DNA of 64,000 nt from Rhodobacterales bacterium (GCA_002746935.1 PDRW01000036.1:1-64000), one strand, 5' to 3'. Counted from the first letter of the stretch, positions 18,379 through 27,591 are shown. Made by a program: numbers and translations. Notes: generated from the letters alone by a model not told the origin.

Positions 18379-19497
18379 ATGTGCGCTAAAGCGACGATGG
18401 AGGAATTCGAAGCCCTCCTGAACGAAAGCTTCGAAATGGACACGCCGAACGAAGGTTCGGTTGTCAGGGGCAAGGTCATTGCTGTGGAAGCTGGCCAGGC
18501 CATCATCGACGTCGGCTACAAGATGGAAGGCCGTGTCGATCTCAAGGAATTCGCAAATCCCGGTGAGGCGCCCGACATTTCCGTCGGTGACGAGGTGGAA
18601 GTCTACCTCCGCGCCGCCGAGAACGCCCGTGGCGAGGCGGTGATCTCGCGCGAGATGGCCCGCCGCGAAGAGGCCTGGGACCGTCTCGAAAAGGCCTATG
18701 CCGACGATGCCCGCGTCGAAGGCGCGATCTTCGGCCGGGTCAAGGGCGGCTTCACCGTCGATCTCGGCGGCGCCGTGGCCTTCCTGCCCGGTTCGCAAGT
18801 CGACGTGCGCCCGGTGCGCGACGCCGGCCCCCTCATGGGCCTCAAGCAGCCGTTCCAGATCCTCAAGATGGACCGCCGCCGCGGCAATATCGTGGTCTCG
18901 CGCCGCGCCATCCTCGAAGAAAGCCGCGCCGAACAGCGCGCCGAGGTCATCGGCCGCCTGACCGAGGGCGACACCGTGGAAGGTGTGGTCAAGAACATCA
19001 CCGAATACGGCGCCTTCGTCGATCTCGGCGGTGTCGACGGTCTGCTGCACGTCACCGACATGGCCTGGCGCCGGGTCAACCACCCCTCCGAGATCCTGTC
19101 GATCGGCGAGACGATCAACGTCCAGGTCATCAAGATCAACAAGGAAACCCACCGCATCAGCCTCGGCATGAAGCAGTTGCAGGAAGTCGTGGACCAAGAA
19201 GAACGTCCATCCCGGCAAGATCGTCTCCACCAGCCAGGAAGTCGACGTCATGGTGCTGGAGATCGACCAGGCGAAACGCCGCGTGTCGCTCGGCCTCAAG
19301 CAATGCCTGCGCAACCCGTGGGAGCTGTTCTCCGAGACCCATCCGGAAGGCACTCAGGTCGAGGGCGAAATCAAGAATATCACCGAGTTCGGCCTGTTCA
19401 TCGGCCTCGATGGCGATATCGACGGCATGGTGCACCTGTCCGACCTCAGCTGGGATCAGCGCGGCGAAGAGGCGATCCAGCAGTACAAGAAGGGTGA
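18379..19497 (+). CDS. rpsA: 30S ribosomal protein S1, N-terminal fragment (frameshifted)
   Basis: The first 269 codons encode normal S1: MCAKATMEEFEALLNESFEM, then S1 domains including GYKMEGRVDLKEFANPGE, VKGGFTVDLGGAVAFLPGSQ and GVVKNITEYGAFVDLGGVDGLLHV. They end in RISLGMKQLQE. After the junction at about 19186/19187 the frame is lost and about 103 unrelated residues follow to the stop at 19497. Intact S1 is about 560 residues and is essential for mRNA binding by the 30S subunit. The missing part (DPW through SEM in relatives) corresponds to about 134 bases, by comparison with the family as I remember it. AAAGGA precedes the ATG. Either a true lesion or an assembly error. Confidence 0.85.
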   Translation: MCAKATMEEFEALLNESFEMDTPNEGSVVRGKVIAVEAGQAIIDVGYKMEGRVDLKEFANPGEAPDISVGDEVEVYLRAAENARGEAVISREMARREEAWDRLEKAYADDARVEGAIFGRVKGGFTVDLGGAVAFLPGSQVDVRPVRDAGPLMGLKQPFQILKMDRRRGNIVVSRRAILEESRAEQRAEVIGRLTEGDTVEGVVKNITEYGAFVDLGGVDGLLHVTDMAWRRVNHPSEILSIGETINVQVIKINKETHRISLGMKQLQEVVDQEERPSRQDRLHQPGSRRHGAGDRPGETPRVARPQAMPAQPVGAVLRDPSGRHSGRGRNQEYHRVRPVHRPRWRYRRHGAPVRPQLGSARRRGDPAVQEG

Positions 19498-19924
19498 CGT
19501 GGTGCAGGCGGTCGTGTCCGAAGTCGACACCGACAAGGAGCGCATCTCGCTGTCGATCAAGGCGCTGGGCGGTGACCCGTTTGCCGAGGCCGTTGGCGGC
19601 GTGAAGCGTGGCAATGTGATCACCGTGACCGTCACCGCGATCGAGGATGGCGGCATCGAGGTCGAATACGAAGGGATGAAATCGTTCATCCGCCGGTCCG
19701 ACCTGTCGCGCGACCGCGCCGAACAGCGGCCCGAGCGCTTCCAGGTCGGCGATCATGTGGATGTGCGCGTGACCAACGTGGATTCGAAGTCGCGCCGTCT
19801 TGGCCTGTCGATCAAGGCCCGCGAGATCGCCGAAGAGAAGGAGGCGGTGCAACAATACGGCTCCTCCGATTCGGGCGCCTCGCTCGGCGACATCCTCGGT
19901 GCCGCGCTGAAGGGCGGCAACTGA
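19250..19924 (+). CDS. rpsA: 30S ribosomal protein S1, C-terminal fragment (out of frame with the 5' part)
   Basis: This frame continues S1 from about 19187 (SWTKKNVHPGKIVSTSQE) through the later S1 domains: RRVSLGLKQC, NITEFGLFIGLDGDIDGMVHL and RISLSIKALGGDPF, to the end QQYGSSDSGASLGDILGAAL. The first ATG in this frame is at 19250, but there is no sign that it is a natural start. The fragment is one frame (+1) off from the 5' part, as expected for loss of a number of bases not divisible by three. A GC-rich terminator follows at 19951. Taken with the preceding entry this is one broken gene. Confidence 0.85.
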   Translation: MVLEIDQAKRRVSLGLKQCLRNPWELFSETHPEGTQVEGEIKNITEFGLFIGLDGDIDGMVHLSDLSWDQRGEEAIQQYKKGDVVQAVVSEVDTDKERISLSIKALGGDPFAEAVGGVKRGNVITVTVTAIEDGGIEVEYEGMKSFIRRSDLSRDRAEQRPERFQVGDHVDVRVTNVDSKSRRLGLSIKAREIAEEKEAVQQYGSSDSGASLGDILGAALKGGN

Positions 19925-19950
19925 GCCTGAGCGATTGCAGAGTTTGGAGG

Positions 19951-19982
19951 CGGCCCCGGGGGTTCCGGGGCCGTTTTCGTTT
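19951..19982 (+). terminator. Rho-independent terminator after rpsA
   Basis: CGGCCCCGG (19951-19959) pairs perfectly with CCGGGGCCG (19965-19973) over a 5-base loop, followed by TTTTCGTTT. Position is 27 bases after the rpsA stop. Confidence 0.9.
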
Positions 19983-20101
19983 GGCCTCCGGCGGCGGCGC
20001 AGGCCGGTGATGCCCGGGTCTCCGGCATGGCCGGAAAGCAATGCCACGCTCCGCGAGGGGCACACAAGCCGGTGGTTTCCGGCCAAACAAGGATCAGTAT
20101 C

Positions 20102-20281
20102 ATGGCGGATTGGGCCCTGACACCGGCGCTGGCGACGGCGATATTCACCGTTTCATGCCTCAGCGGTTACCAGTACCGGCGGGTCTGGAAGGCGGAAGGG
20201 CCACGCTGGCAGCTTTGGCTGTTCGGGCTGGTGACGGCAGCGGGGCTGCTCACGCTCGGCTTCGTGCCGCTGGAGGCTTAG
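20102..20281 (+). CDS. Small membrane protein of unknown function (59 aa)
   Basis: A 59-residue protein with two hydrophobic segments (residues about 6-22 and 39-55) joined by a basic loop (QYRRVWKAEGPRW). AAGGA lies 9 bases before the ATG. It sits between the rpsA terminator and the convergent nqrM gene (23-base gap). I do not recognise a family. Size, composition and ribosome binding site support a real gene. Confidence 0.6.
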   Translation: MADWALTPALATAIFTVSCLSGYQYRRVWKAEGPRWQLWLFGLVTAAGLLTLGFVPLEA

Positions 20282-20304
20282 CCCCGCGATAGCTGCCCGG
20301 GACT

Positions 20305-20550
20305 TTACCCCGCCCTGGCTGCGCGTTCGGCGGCTTCGCGCGCCTGGCGTTTGCGCGGGCATTCGAGACGCTCGCGCAACGGGCTGTCGGGGTCGACGTC
20401 CATCTTGCAGACGACGCATTTGTCGGTCCCGGCGATGGCATTGAGCCCGCCGCAACTGCCGGTGATGCGCTTGTTCATGAAGATGACGCCGAACGACATC
20501 CCCAGCACCACCAGCAGCAGCAGGCCGAAAGCAAGGACGAAGGTCGCCAT
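20305..20550 (-). CDS. nqrM: Na+-NQR maturation protein NqrM
   Basis: An 81-residue membrane protein (former DUF539) required to build the Na+-translocating NADH:quinone reductase, probably by delivering iron to the Cys4 site formed by NqrD and NqrE. It has one N-terminal helix (residues 4-24), then the family cysteines Cys33 in GSCGGL, Cys45 and Cys48 in KCVVC, and Cys64. The basic C-terminal tail is normal. It lies 4 bases downstream of apbE on the minus strand, divergent from nqrA-F. Confidence 0.93.
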   Translation of the reverse strand: MATFVLAFGLLLLVVLGMSFGVIFMNKRITGSCGGLNAIAGTDKCVVCKMDVDPDSPLRERLECPRKRQAREAAERAARAG

Positions 20551-20554
20551 GGTC

Positions 20555-21577
20555 TCAGCTCGTCAGCGTTGCGAAAGCGGCGCTCTCGGAGGTGGTGAAC
20601 CGCAACTCGTTGGCGGCCATGTCGCGCTCGATGAAGCGCACGGCAAGCCCTTGGGCTTCGGCGATCTCCAGGCCCTTCTCGCGGCCGAGAATCAGCATCG
20701 CGGTCGACCAGGCGTCGGCCAGCATGGCGTTGTCGGCGAGCACCGTGGCCGAAGCGGTTCTGTGGGTGACAGGCCGGCCGGTGACCGGGTCGATCAGATG
20801 CGAGAACCGCGCGCCGTCACGTTCGAAATAATTGCGATAGTCGCCCGAGGAGGCGAGGCCGTAGCCCGACACCCCGACCACATCCATGATCCCGCCGGAA
20901 AGCGAGGCCGGCTTTTCGATGCCGATCTGCCACGGCAGCCCGTCGGGATTGCGCCCGGCGGTGACCAGATCGCCGCCGATCTCGACCATGTAATCGGTGA
21001 GGCCGAGGGATTTCAGCGCGCGGCCCACCTGATCGGCGCCGTAGCCCTTGCCGATGGCGGCGAGATAGACCAGCGTTTCGGGGCGGGTCTTGCGCAGCGC
21101 GCCCGGGCCCACTTCCAGCGTGGCATGGCCGGAGCGTGCCAGCGCCTCGGCGATCTGATCGTCGCCGGGCACCTGCCGGGTGCCGCGGGCACCGAAGCCC
21201 CAAAGCTCGATCAGCGGGCCGATGGTGGTGTCGAACCGGCCCGCAGAGGCCGCATTCACCAGACGCGCCGCCTGCATCACCTCGTCGAGCTCCGCCGAGA
21301 CCGCTACCGCCCCGGTGCCGCCGGCGTTGAAGCGCGAGATTTCCGAGGCCGGATCCCAGTTCGACATCTGCCGGTTCACCAGCGCGAGCGCGGCCTCGGT
21401 CTCGCGTTTCACGGCGGCCTCTCCCACCGAACGCGAATGATCGACGGCCACCACGGTGTAGGTGGTGCCCATGGTCTCACCGATGATTTTCACGATATCG
21501 GCGCCGGAGTTGCAGGCGGCAATGGCCAGCGGCGCGATCATGAAGCTGCGGCGGGTAAACGTGATGCGATCGGACAA
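20555..21577 (-). CDS. apbE: FAD:protein FMN transferase
   Basis: ApbE transfers FMN from FAD to Thr or Ser residues of target proteins by a phosphoester bond, here NqrB and NqrC. The 340-residue protein has an export signal with RR at residues 9-10 and a lipobox-like AIAAC at about 18-22. It then shows GTTYTVVAV, the Mg/FAD region GRFDTTIGPLIELWGFG, AIGKGYGADQV, EIGGDLVTAGRNPDG and the late segment LADAWSTAMLILG. It forms an operon with nqrM and is divergent from nqrA. Confidence 0.95.
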   Translation of the reverse strand: MSDRITFTRRSFMIAPLAIAACNSGADIVKIIGETMGTTYTVVAVDHSRSVGEAAVKRETEAALALVNRQMSNWDPASEISRFNAGGTGAVAVSAELDEVMQAARLVNAASAGRFDTTIGPLIELWGFGARGTRQVPGDDQIAEALARSGHATLEVGPGALRKTRPETLVYLAAIGKGYGADQVGRALKSLGLTDYMVEIGGDLVTAGRNPDGLPWQIGIEKPASLSGGIMDVVGVSGYGLASSGDYRNYFERDGARFSHLIDPVTGRPVTHRTASATVLADNAMLADAWSTAMLILGREKGLEIAEAQGLAVRFIERDMAANELRFTTSESAAFATLTS

Positions 21578-21820
21578 GCGACAACTCCCTTCGGGGCCGG
21601 GATGGGTTTCGCCGGTTTCGGCGGGCTTCGGCTGCGGTTTTCGACCAGAACGCGCGCCAGTTCAACCGTGAAAAGGGCATGCAAGCCGATTGTTGGGGGG
21701 AATGCTGATGGCTTCGGGCCGGAAATTGGCAGGCCGTTCCCTTCTGCGGCAAGAATCTGCTTTCGCCCCCGGCGCACATGTTCCATAACCCGGTCAAAAC
21801 TCCGCAGGAGGTCTGAGACG
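21578..21820. promoter_or_regulatory. Divergent promoter region apbE/nqrA
   Basis: About 240 bases that must drive nqrM-apbE leftwards and nqrA-F rightwards. A tract of lower GC at 21640-21715 is the probable promoter area. No clear palindrome is seen. The nqrA ribosome binding site AGGAGGT is at 21806-21812. Confidence 0.45.
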
Positions 21821-23173
21821 TTGAAGCGCTTCCCGCTACGTAAAGGTCTGGACATACCGATTTCCGGTGCGCCGAGACCCGAGATTACCGGTGCGCCCAA
21901 GGTGCGGCATCACGCCGTTCTGGGCGCCGATTACATTGGCCTGAAGCCGCGCATTCTGGTTGCCGAAGGCGATCCGGTGGGCGCGGGCACGGCGCTGATG
22001 ATCGACAAGGACAGCCCCGACGTGAAGATCGTCTCGCCGGTCTCCGGCCGGGTGAAGGCGATCAACCGTGGCGCGCGGCGCAAGCTGATTTCGATCGAGA
22101 TCGAGGCGGGCGAGGGAGCCGATAAAGGGGCCGAGCCGGTCGATTTCTCGACGGTGGGCGATTCGGCCACGCCGGAAGGGCTGACGGCGAAACTCGCGGA
22201 AGCCGGGCTCTGGACCTCGTTTCGCACCCGGCCCTATTCCAGGGTGCCGAAAACCGGCACCCGCCCGGCCGCGCTCTACGTGACCGCGATGGACACCGAG
22301 CCGCTTTCGGCCGATCCGGCGCCGCTCATCGCCGCCGAGGCCGAGGCGTTCACCACCGGGCTTGCGGCCATCGCGAAGCTCAGCGAGGGCAAGACCTGGC
22401 TCTGCCATGAAGACGGTGCCGAGGTGCCCGGTAGCGATCTTCCCGGCGTCGAAGCGGCGGCCTTCTCCGGCCCGCATCCGGCGGGGCTCGCGGGCACGCA
22501 TCTGCATTTCCTCGAACCGCCCCTGGCCGACAAGCCGGTCTGGACCATCGGCTATCAGGACGTGATCACGATCGGGCGGCTGCTGCTGACCGGGCGGCTT
22601 GACCCGTCCTGCGTGATTTCGCTGGCCGGACCGGTCTGCAAGGATCCGCGTCTGGTGCGGACCATTGCGGGCGCGTCAATGGCTGAACTGGCCGCGGGCG
22701 ATCTGCCCGCCGATCTGCCGGTGCGGATGATCTCGGGGTCGGTGCTCTCGGGGCGCATGGGCGAGGGGCCGTCGGCCTATCTCGGCCGCTACGCCCGTCA
22801 ACTCTCGCTGATCGAGGAGGACCGCAAGCAGATCCCCATGGGCTGGATCCGCCCGATGTTTGACAAATACGCGGTGCAGCCGGTGCTGGGCTCCGCTTTC
22901 AGCCACAAGCTCTACCCGCTCACCTCCAACATGAACGGCGGCCGCCGCGCGCTGGTGCCGCTGGGCACCTTCGAAGAGCTGATGCCACAGGATTATCTGC
23001 CGACGCAGCTTCTGCGCGCGCTTCTGGTGATGGACACCGATCAGGCGCAGGCGCTGGGGGCGCTCGAGCTCGACGAGGAAGACCTTGGCCTCGTGAGCTT
23101 TGCCTGCCCTGCGAAATACGAATACGGGCTGGCGCTGCGCGACAGCCTTGAGAAGATCGAGAAAGAGGGCTGA
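21821..23173 (+). CDS. nqrA: Na+-translocating NADH:quinone reductase subunit A
   Basis: Peripheral cytoplasmic subunit of the sodium pump, 450 residues with a barrel-sandwich N-terminal domain (KGLDIPISGAP, HHAVLGADYIGLKPRILV). Central parts include SFRTRPYSRVP and GTHLHFLEPP; the C-terminal region includes SGSVLSGRM and ALLVMDTDQAQALGALELDEEDLGL. I chose the TTG at 21821 because AGGAGGT lies 8 bases upstream and family proteins start at this point. The frame is open far upstream only because it is antisense to apbE. Confidence 0.95.
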   Translation: MKRFPLRKGLDIPISGAPRPEITGAPKVRHHAVLGADYIGLKPRILVAEGDPVGAGTALMIDKDSPDVKIVSPVSGRVKAINRGARRKLISIEIEAGEGADKGAEPVDFSTVGDSATPEGLTAKLAEAGLWTSFRTRPYSRVPKTGTRPAALYVTAMDTEPLSADPAPLIAAEAEAFTTGLAAIAKLSEGKTWLCHEDGAEVPGSDLPGVEAAAFSGPHPAGLAGTHLHFLEPPLADKPVWTIGYQDVITIGRLLLTGRLDPSCVISLAGPVCKDPRLVRTIAGASMAELAAGDLPADLPVRMISGSVLSGRMGEGPSAYLGRYARQLSLIEEDRKQIPMGWIRPMFDKYAVQPVLGSAFSHKLYPLTSNMNGGRRALVPLGTFEELMPQDYLPTQLLRALLVMDTDQAQALGALELDEEDLGLVSFACPAKYEYGLALRDSLEKIEKEG

Positions 23174-23176
23174 CCC

Positions 23177-24379
23177 GTGGGATTGCGTAATTTCTTCGAT
23201 CGGATCGAGCCGCATTTCCTCAAGGGCGGCAAATACGAGGCCTTGTTTCCGCTCTACGAGATGGTGGAAAGCCTTACCTTCACGCCGAAGACCGTGACCA
23301 TCGGCGCGCCGCATGTGCGCAGCTACGCCGACATGAAGCGGATCATGACCTATGTGGTGATCGCCACCATCCCCTGCATTCTGATGGCGCTCTACAACAC
23401 CGGATTGCAGGCCAATCTCGCCATTGCCGAGATCGGCGAGGCCACCGGCTGGCGGGCGGCGATCATCGGCTGGCTGGGTATCGGCTTCAACGCCGCCAAC
23501 CCGCTGGTCAACATGATCCACGGGGCGTTCTACTTTTTCCCGATCTACATCGTCACCCTCGCGGTCGGCGGCGTGTTTGAAGTGCTGTTCGCGGTGGTGC
23601 GCAAACATGAGGTCAACGAGGGCTTCCTGGTTTCCTCGATGCTCTATTCGCTGATCCTGCCGGCGACGACGCCGCTCTGGCAGGTGGCGCTCGGCATCAC
23701 CTTCGGCATCGTGATCGGCAAGGAGGTCTTTGGCGGTACGGGGAAAAACTTCCTCAACCCCGCGCTCGCGGGCCGTGCCTTCCTGTATTTCGCCTATCCC
23801 GCGCAGATGTCGGGCGATGCGGTCTGGGTGCCGGTGGACGGCTTCACCGGCGCGACCGCGCTGGCGAAAACCGCGGCCGACGGCATGCAGGCGCTCGCCG
23901 CCAGTGGTGTGACCTGGTGGGACAGCTTCCTAGGCACCATCCCCGGCTCGATAGGCGAAACCTCGACGCTCGCCTGCCTGATCGGCCTCGCCTTCCTGCT
24001 CATCACCAAAATCGCCAATTACCGCATGGTGGTCGGCGGGCTCGCGGGGATGATCGGGTTTTCGGTGCTGCTCAACTGGATCGGCTCCGACACCAACCCG
24101 ATGTTCGCCATGCCGTGGTACTGGCATCTGGTGCTCGGCGGCTATGCCTTCGGCCTCGTCTTCATGGTGACCGAACCGGTCTCGGGCGCCCAGACCAACA
24201 CCGGCCGCTATATCTACGGCGCGCTGATCGGCTTCATGGTGGTGATGATCCGGGTGATCAACCCGGCCTTCCCCGAAGGCATGATGCTCGCCATCCTGTT
24301 CGGCAACGTCTTCTCGCCGCTGATCGACTATGTCGTCGTACAGGCCAACATCAAACGCAGGGCCAAACGCCATGTCTGA
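23177..24379 (+). CDS. nqrB: Na+-translocating NADH:quinone reductase subunit B
   Basis: Membrane subunit of Nqr with ten predicted helices, 400 residues. It carries a covalently bound FMN on Thr227 in the motif GFTGATALA, the ApbE target, and also contributes to riboflavin and quinone binding. The N-terminal segment (FLKGGKYEALFPLYEMVES) is characteristic. Starts with GTG 3 bases after nqrA and overlaps nqrC by 8 bases. Confidence 0.95.
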   Translation: MGLRNFFDRIEPHFLKGGKYEALFPLYEMVESLTFTPKTVTIGAPHVRSYADMKRIMTYVVIATIPCILMALYNTGLQANLAIAEIGEATGWRAAIIGWLGIGFNAANPLVNMIHGAFYFFPIYIVTLAVGGVFEVLFAVVRKHEVNEGFLVSSMLYSLILPATTPLWQVALGITFGIVIGKEVFGGTGKNFLNPALAGRAFLYFAYPAQMSGDAVWVPVDGFTGATALAKTAADGMQALAASGVTWWDSFLGTIPGSIGETSTLACLIGLAFLLITKIANYRMVVGGLAGMIGFSVLLNWIGSDTNPMFAMPWYWHLVLGGYAFGLVFMVTEPVSGAQTNTGRYIYGALIGFMVVMIRVINPAFPEGMMLAILFGNVFSPLIDYVVVQANIKRRAKRHV

Positions 24380-25169
24380 ACGCAAAGGGCCAATCCAACG
24401 GTTTCTTGATGCGCCGCCCGATTCGGTTGGCAAGACCATCACCGTCGCCGTCACGGTCTGTCTTCTGGCCTCGATGGTGGTCTCCGCTGCCGCGGTGACG
24501 CTGCGGCCGGTTCAGGAATTGAACGCGCGCCGGGACAAGCAGATCAACATCCTCCAGGTCGCCGGCATCTACGACCCCGAGGCCGATGTGGGCGAGGCCT
24601 TCGCCGCGCTCGAATCGCATGTGCTGGAGCTGGCCACCGGCCGTTTCACCGAGGAGTTCGACGCCCACACATTCGACGACCGCGCCGCCGCCGACGACCC
24701 GGCGCTGTCGATCGAGCTGGAAGACGACCCCGCGGCGATCGGCCGGCAGAGCCGATATGTGACCGTCTATCTGCTGCGCGACGAGACCGGCGCGCTCGAC
24801 AAGGTGATCCTGCCGATCCACGGCTATGGGCTCTGGTCGACGCTCTATGGCTTCATCGCTCTGGAAGAAAACGGCAACGACATCTTCGGCCTGCAATTCT
24901 ACGACCACGGCGAGACCCCGGGTCTCGGCGCCGAGGTCGACAACCCGCGCTGGAAGGCGCTGTGGCATGGCAAGCGGCTGGCCGACGAAAACGGCACGCT
25001 ACAGATCAGCGTCAGCAAGAAAGCCTCGCCGGCCGGTGCCGACTACCACATAGATGCGCTTGCGGGGGCCTCGCTCACCACCGCGGGCGTGAACAATCTG
25101 GTCAATTTCTGGATGGGCGAAGCCGGCTTCGGCCCGTTCCTGAAAACCCTGAAGGCAGGGGAGGTCTGA
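24372..25169 (+). CDS. nqrC: Na+-translocating NADH:quinone reductase subunit C
   Basis: FMN-binding subunit with one N-terminal membrane helix (about residues 20-42) and a periplasmic FMN_bind domain, 265 residues. The ApbE target is normally D-x-x-S-G-A-T; here it reads [10 protein letters not shown], so the residue that usually carries FMN as Thr is Ser. ApbE is known to accept Ser in some proteins, so flavinylation is still possible. [12 protein letters not shown] and [17 protein letters not shown] fit the family. The ATG overlaps the nqrB end; the stop overlaps the next start (TGATG). Confidence 0.94.
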   Translation: MSERKGPIQRFLDAPPDSVGKTITVAVTVCLLASMVVSAAAVTLRPVQELNARRDKQINILQVAGIYDPEADVGEAFAALESHVLELATGRFTEEFDAHTFDDRAAADDPALSIELEDDPAAIGRQSRYVTVYLLRDETGALDKVILPIHGYGLWSTLYGFIALEENGNDIFGLQFYDHGETPGLGAEVDNPRWKALWHGKRLADENGTLQISVSKKASPAGADYHIDALAGASLTTAGVNNLVNFWMGEAGFGPFLKTLKAGEV

Positions 25170-26350
25170 TGTCCCACAAACGTTCGGAACTGCTGGTCGA
25201 TCCGCTGGTCGACAACAACCCGATCACGCTCCAGGTGCTCGGCATCTGCTCGGCGCTGGCGGTGACCTCTTCGCTTCAGGTGGCGATGGTGATGGCGCTG
25301 GCGGTGACCTCGGTGACCGCCTTTTCCTCGATGTTCATTTCGCTCATCCGCCACCAGATCCCCGGCTCGATCCGCATCATCGTGCAGATGGTGATCATCG
25401 CCTCGCTGGTGATTCTGGTGGACCAGATCCTCAAGGCCTATGCCTACGAGATCTCCAAGACGCTCTCGGTCTTCGTCGGGCTGATCATCACCAACTGCAT
25501 CGTGATGGGCCGGGCCGAAGCCTTTGCCATGAAAAACCCGCCGATCGACAGTTTCATCGACGGGCTGGGCAACGGCATGGGCTACGGTCTGATCCTGCTG
25601 CTCGTCGGCGTGATCCGCGAGCTCTTCGGCTCCGGCTCGCTGTTCGGCATCACCATCTTCGAGACGGTCAACAACGGCGGCTGGTATGTGCCCAACGGGC
25701 TTCTGCTGCTGCCGCCCTCGGCCTTCTTCATCATCGGGCTGATCATCTGGGCCTTCCCTCTCGCGGTCAAGGCGATCTTCGTCCAGAACCTCGCACTCAG
25801 CTTCTTCCTTGGCATGTGCACCTTCATCGCCGTGTCGAAGAAGATCGAAACGGCCGTCGGCCTCGGCATTTCGGTGATGATCGTGCAGGCGATCACCGTG
25901 CCGGCCAACTATCTGATCCTGACCTATCTGCTCGCCCCGGGCGCGCTGGCCTGGGCCGGTTTCCCGGATGTGGATCTCACCTTCCTCGGGCTGATCTCCT
26001 ATATCGGGGTGATCGCGGCGCTGGTGCAGATCCTCGAAATGGTGCTCGATAAGTATTTCCCGCCGCTCTACAACGCGCTGGGCATCTTCCTGCCGCTGAT
26101 CACGGTGAACTGCGCCATCCTCGGCGGCTCGCTGTTCATGGTCGAACGCGGCTACGACTTCGCCGAAAGCATGACCTACGGCATCTCTTCCGGCTTCGGC
26201 TGGGCGCTGGCGATCACCGCCATGGCCGGGGTGCGCGAGAAGCTCAAATATTCCGACGTGCCGAAGGGCCTTCAGGGCCTTGGCATCACCTTCATCACCG
26301 CGGGGCTGATGGCGATGGCCTTCATGTCCTTCTCCGGCGTGAAACTCTGA
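25169..26350 (+). CDS. nqrDE: Na+-translocating NADH:quinone reductase subunits D and E, fused
   Basis: One 393-residue frame that contains almost all of NqrD (residues 1-196, to LIIWAF) followed directly by NqrE from shortly after its usual start ([19 protein letters not shown]). The hydrophilic C-terminal tail of NqrD, the intergenic bases and the first few codons of NqrE are absent. The four cysteines that hold the intramembrane iron-sulfur centre are kept: Cys27, Cys110, Cys217 and Cys315. NqrD and NqrE normally have six helices each with inverted topology, so a direct fusion is hard to fold. It may be a natural fusion, a damaged locus or an assembly deletion near 25755. Confidence 0.88.
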   Translation: MSHKRSELLVDPLVDNNPITLQVLGICSALAVTSSLQVAMVMALAVTSVTAFSSMFISLIRHQIPGSIRIIVQMVIIASLVILVDQILKAYAYEISKTLSVFVGLIITNCIVMGRAEAFAMKNPPIDSFIDGLGNGMGYGLILLLVGVIRELFGSGSLFGITIFETVNNGGWYVPNGLLLLPPSAFFIIGLIIWAFPLAVKAIFVQNLALSFFLGMCTFIAVSKKIETAVGLGISVMIVQAITVPANYLILTYLLAPGALAWAGFPDVDLTFLGLISYIGVIAALVQILEMVLDKYFPPLYNALGIFLPLITVNCAILGGSLFMVERGYDFAESMTYGISSGFGWALAITAMAGVREKLKYSDVPKGLQGLGITFITAGLMAMAFMSFSGVKL

Positions 26351-26362
26351 GGGGGAAGCAAC

Positions 26363-27586
26363 ATGGCAACCTTTGGCCTCGGTATCGTGCTCTTCACCCT
26401 GATCGTGCTGGCGCTGGTCGCCATCATCCTCGTGGCGCGCTCGAAACTGGTCTCGACGGGCAATGTGAACATCACCATCAACGGTGAAAAGACCGTCTCG
26501 GTCCCGGCGGGGGGCAAGCTGTTGCAGACCCTCGCCGAGCAGAAACTCTTCGTGCCCTCGGCCTGCGGGGGGGGAGGCACCTGCGCCCAGTGCCGGGTGA
26601 AGGTGCATTCTGGCGGCGGCTCGATCCTGCCCACCGAAGAGGCGCATATCACCAAGCGCGAGGCGGCGGCGGGCGACCGGCTGTCGTGCCAGGTGGCGGT
26701 GAAACAGGATATGGAGATCGAGGTTCCCGAAGAGGTCTTCGGGGTCAAGAAATGGGAATGCACCGTGCGGTCGAACGACAACGTCGCGACCTTCATCAAG
26801 GCGCTGGTGCTGGATCTGCCGGAGGGCGAAGACGTGAATTTCCGCGCCGGCGGGTATATTCAGATCGAAGCCCCGGCCCATGAGCTGAAATATACCGAAT
26901 TCGACATCGGCGAGGAATACCGCGAGGATTGGGACAAGTTCAATCTCTGGCAGTATGAATCGAAAGTGACCGAGCCGATCGAACGCGCCTATTCGATGGC
27001 CAACTACCCCGACGAAAAGGGCATGATCATGCTCAACGTCCGCGTGGCCTCACCGCCGCCGGGCAGCACCGGTATTCCGCCGGGGCAGATGTCTTCGTAT
27101 ATCTTCAACCTCAAACCCGGCGACAAGGTCACCATTTCCGGCCCCTTCGGCGAGTTTTTCGCCCGCGATACCGACAAGGAAATGGTGTTCATCGGCGGTG
27201 GCGCCGGCATGGCGCCGATGCGGAGCCATATCTTCGACCAGCTCAAACGCCTGAAAAACAAGGATCGCAAGATCACCTTCTGGTATGGCGCGCGGTCGAA
27301 AAAGGAGATGTTCTTCGTCGAGGATTTCGACGAGCTGGCGAAGGAATTCCCCAATTTCACCTGGCATGTGGCGCTGTCCGACGCGCTGCCGGAAGACGAT
27401 TGGGACGGCTATACCGGCTTCATTCACAATGTGCTCTATGAAGAATACCTCAAGAACCACCCGGCGCCGGAAGACTGCGAATATTATATGTGCGGCCCGC
27501 CGATCATGAACGCTTCCGTCATCAACATGCTGCTCGATCTCGGCGTCGACCGCGAAGACATCATGCTGGACGATTTCGGCGGCTGA
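26363..27586 (+). CDS. nqrF: Na+-translocating NADH:quinone reductase subunit F
   Basis: Entry point for electrons: oxidises NADH through FAD and a [2Fe-2S] cluster. The 407-residue protein has an N-terminal helix (about 4-24) and a ferredoxin domain with Cys68, Cys74, Cys77 ([10 protein letters not shown]) and Cys109. The reductase part shows RAYSMANYP for FAD and [17 protein letters not shown] plus [13 protein letters not shown] for NADH. It is the last gene of nqrA-F, 12 bases after nqrDE. Confidence 0.96.
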   Translation: MATFGLGIVLFTLIVLALVAIILVARSKLVSTGNVNITINGEKTVSVPAGGKLLQTLAEQKLFVPSACGGGGTCAQCRVKVHSGGGSILPTEEAHITKREAAAGDRLSCQVAVKQDMEIEVPEEVFGVKKWECTVRSNDNVATFIKALVLDLPEGEDVNFRAGGYIQIEAPAHELKYTEFDIGEEYREDWDKFNLWQYESKVTEPIERAYSMANYPDEKGMIMLNVRVASPPPGSTGIPPGQMSSYIFNLKPGDKVTISGPFGEFFARDTDKEMVFIGGGAGMAPMRSHIFDQLKRLKNKDRKITFWYGARSKKEMFFVEDFDELAKEFPNFTWHVALSDALPEDDWDGYTGFIHNVLYEEYLKNHPAPEDCEYYMCGPPIMNASVINMLLDLGVDREDIMLDDFGG

Positions 27587-27591
27587 CACTT

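Noticed and set aside
19100-19300. Programmed frameshift in rpsA
   Set aside because: No slippery sequence or downstream structure is evident, and a whole segment of the protein is missing, which a frameshift alone cannot explain.
20351-21820. Plus-strand open frame running from nqrM into nqrA
   Set aside because: It is antisense to nqrM and apbE; NqrA similarity begins only at the TTG at 21821, which has its own ribosome binding site.
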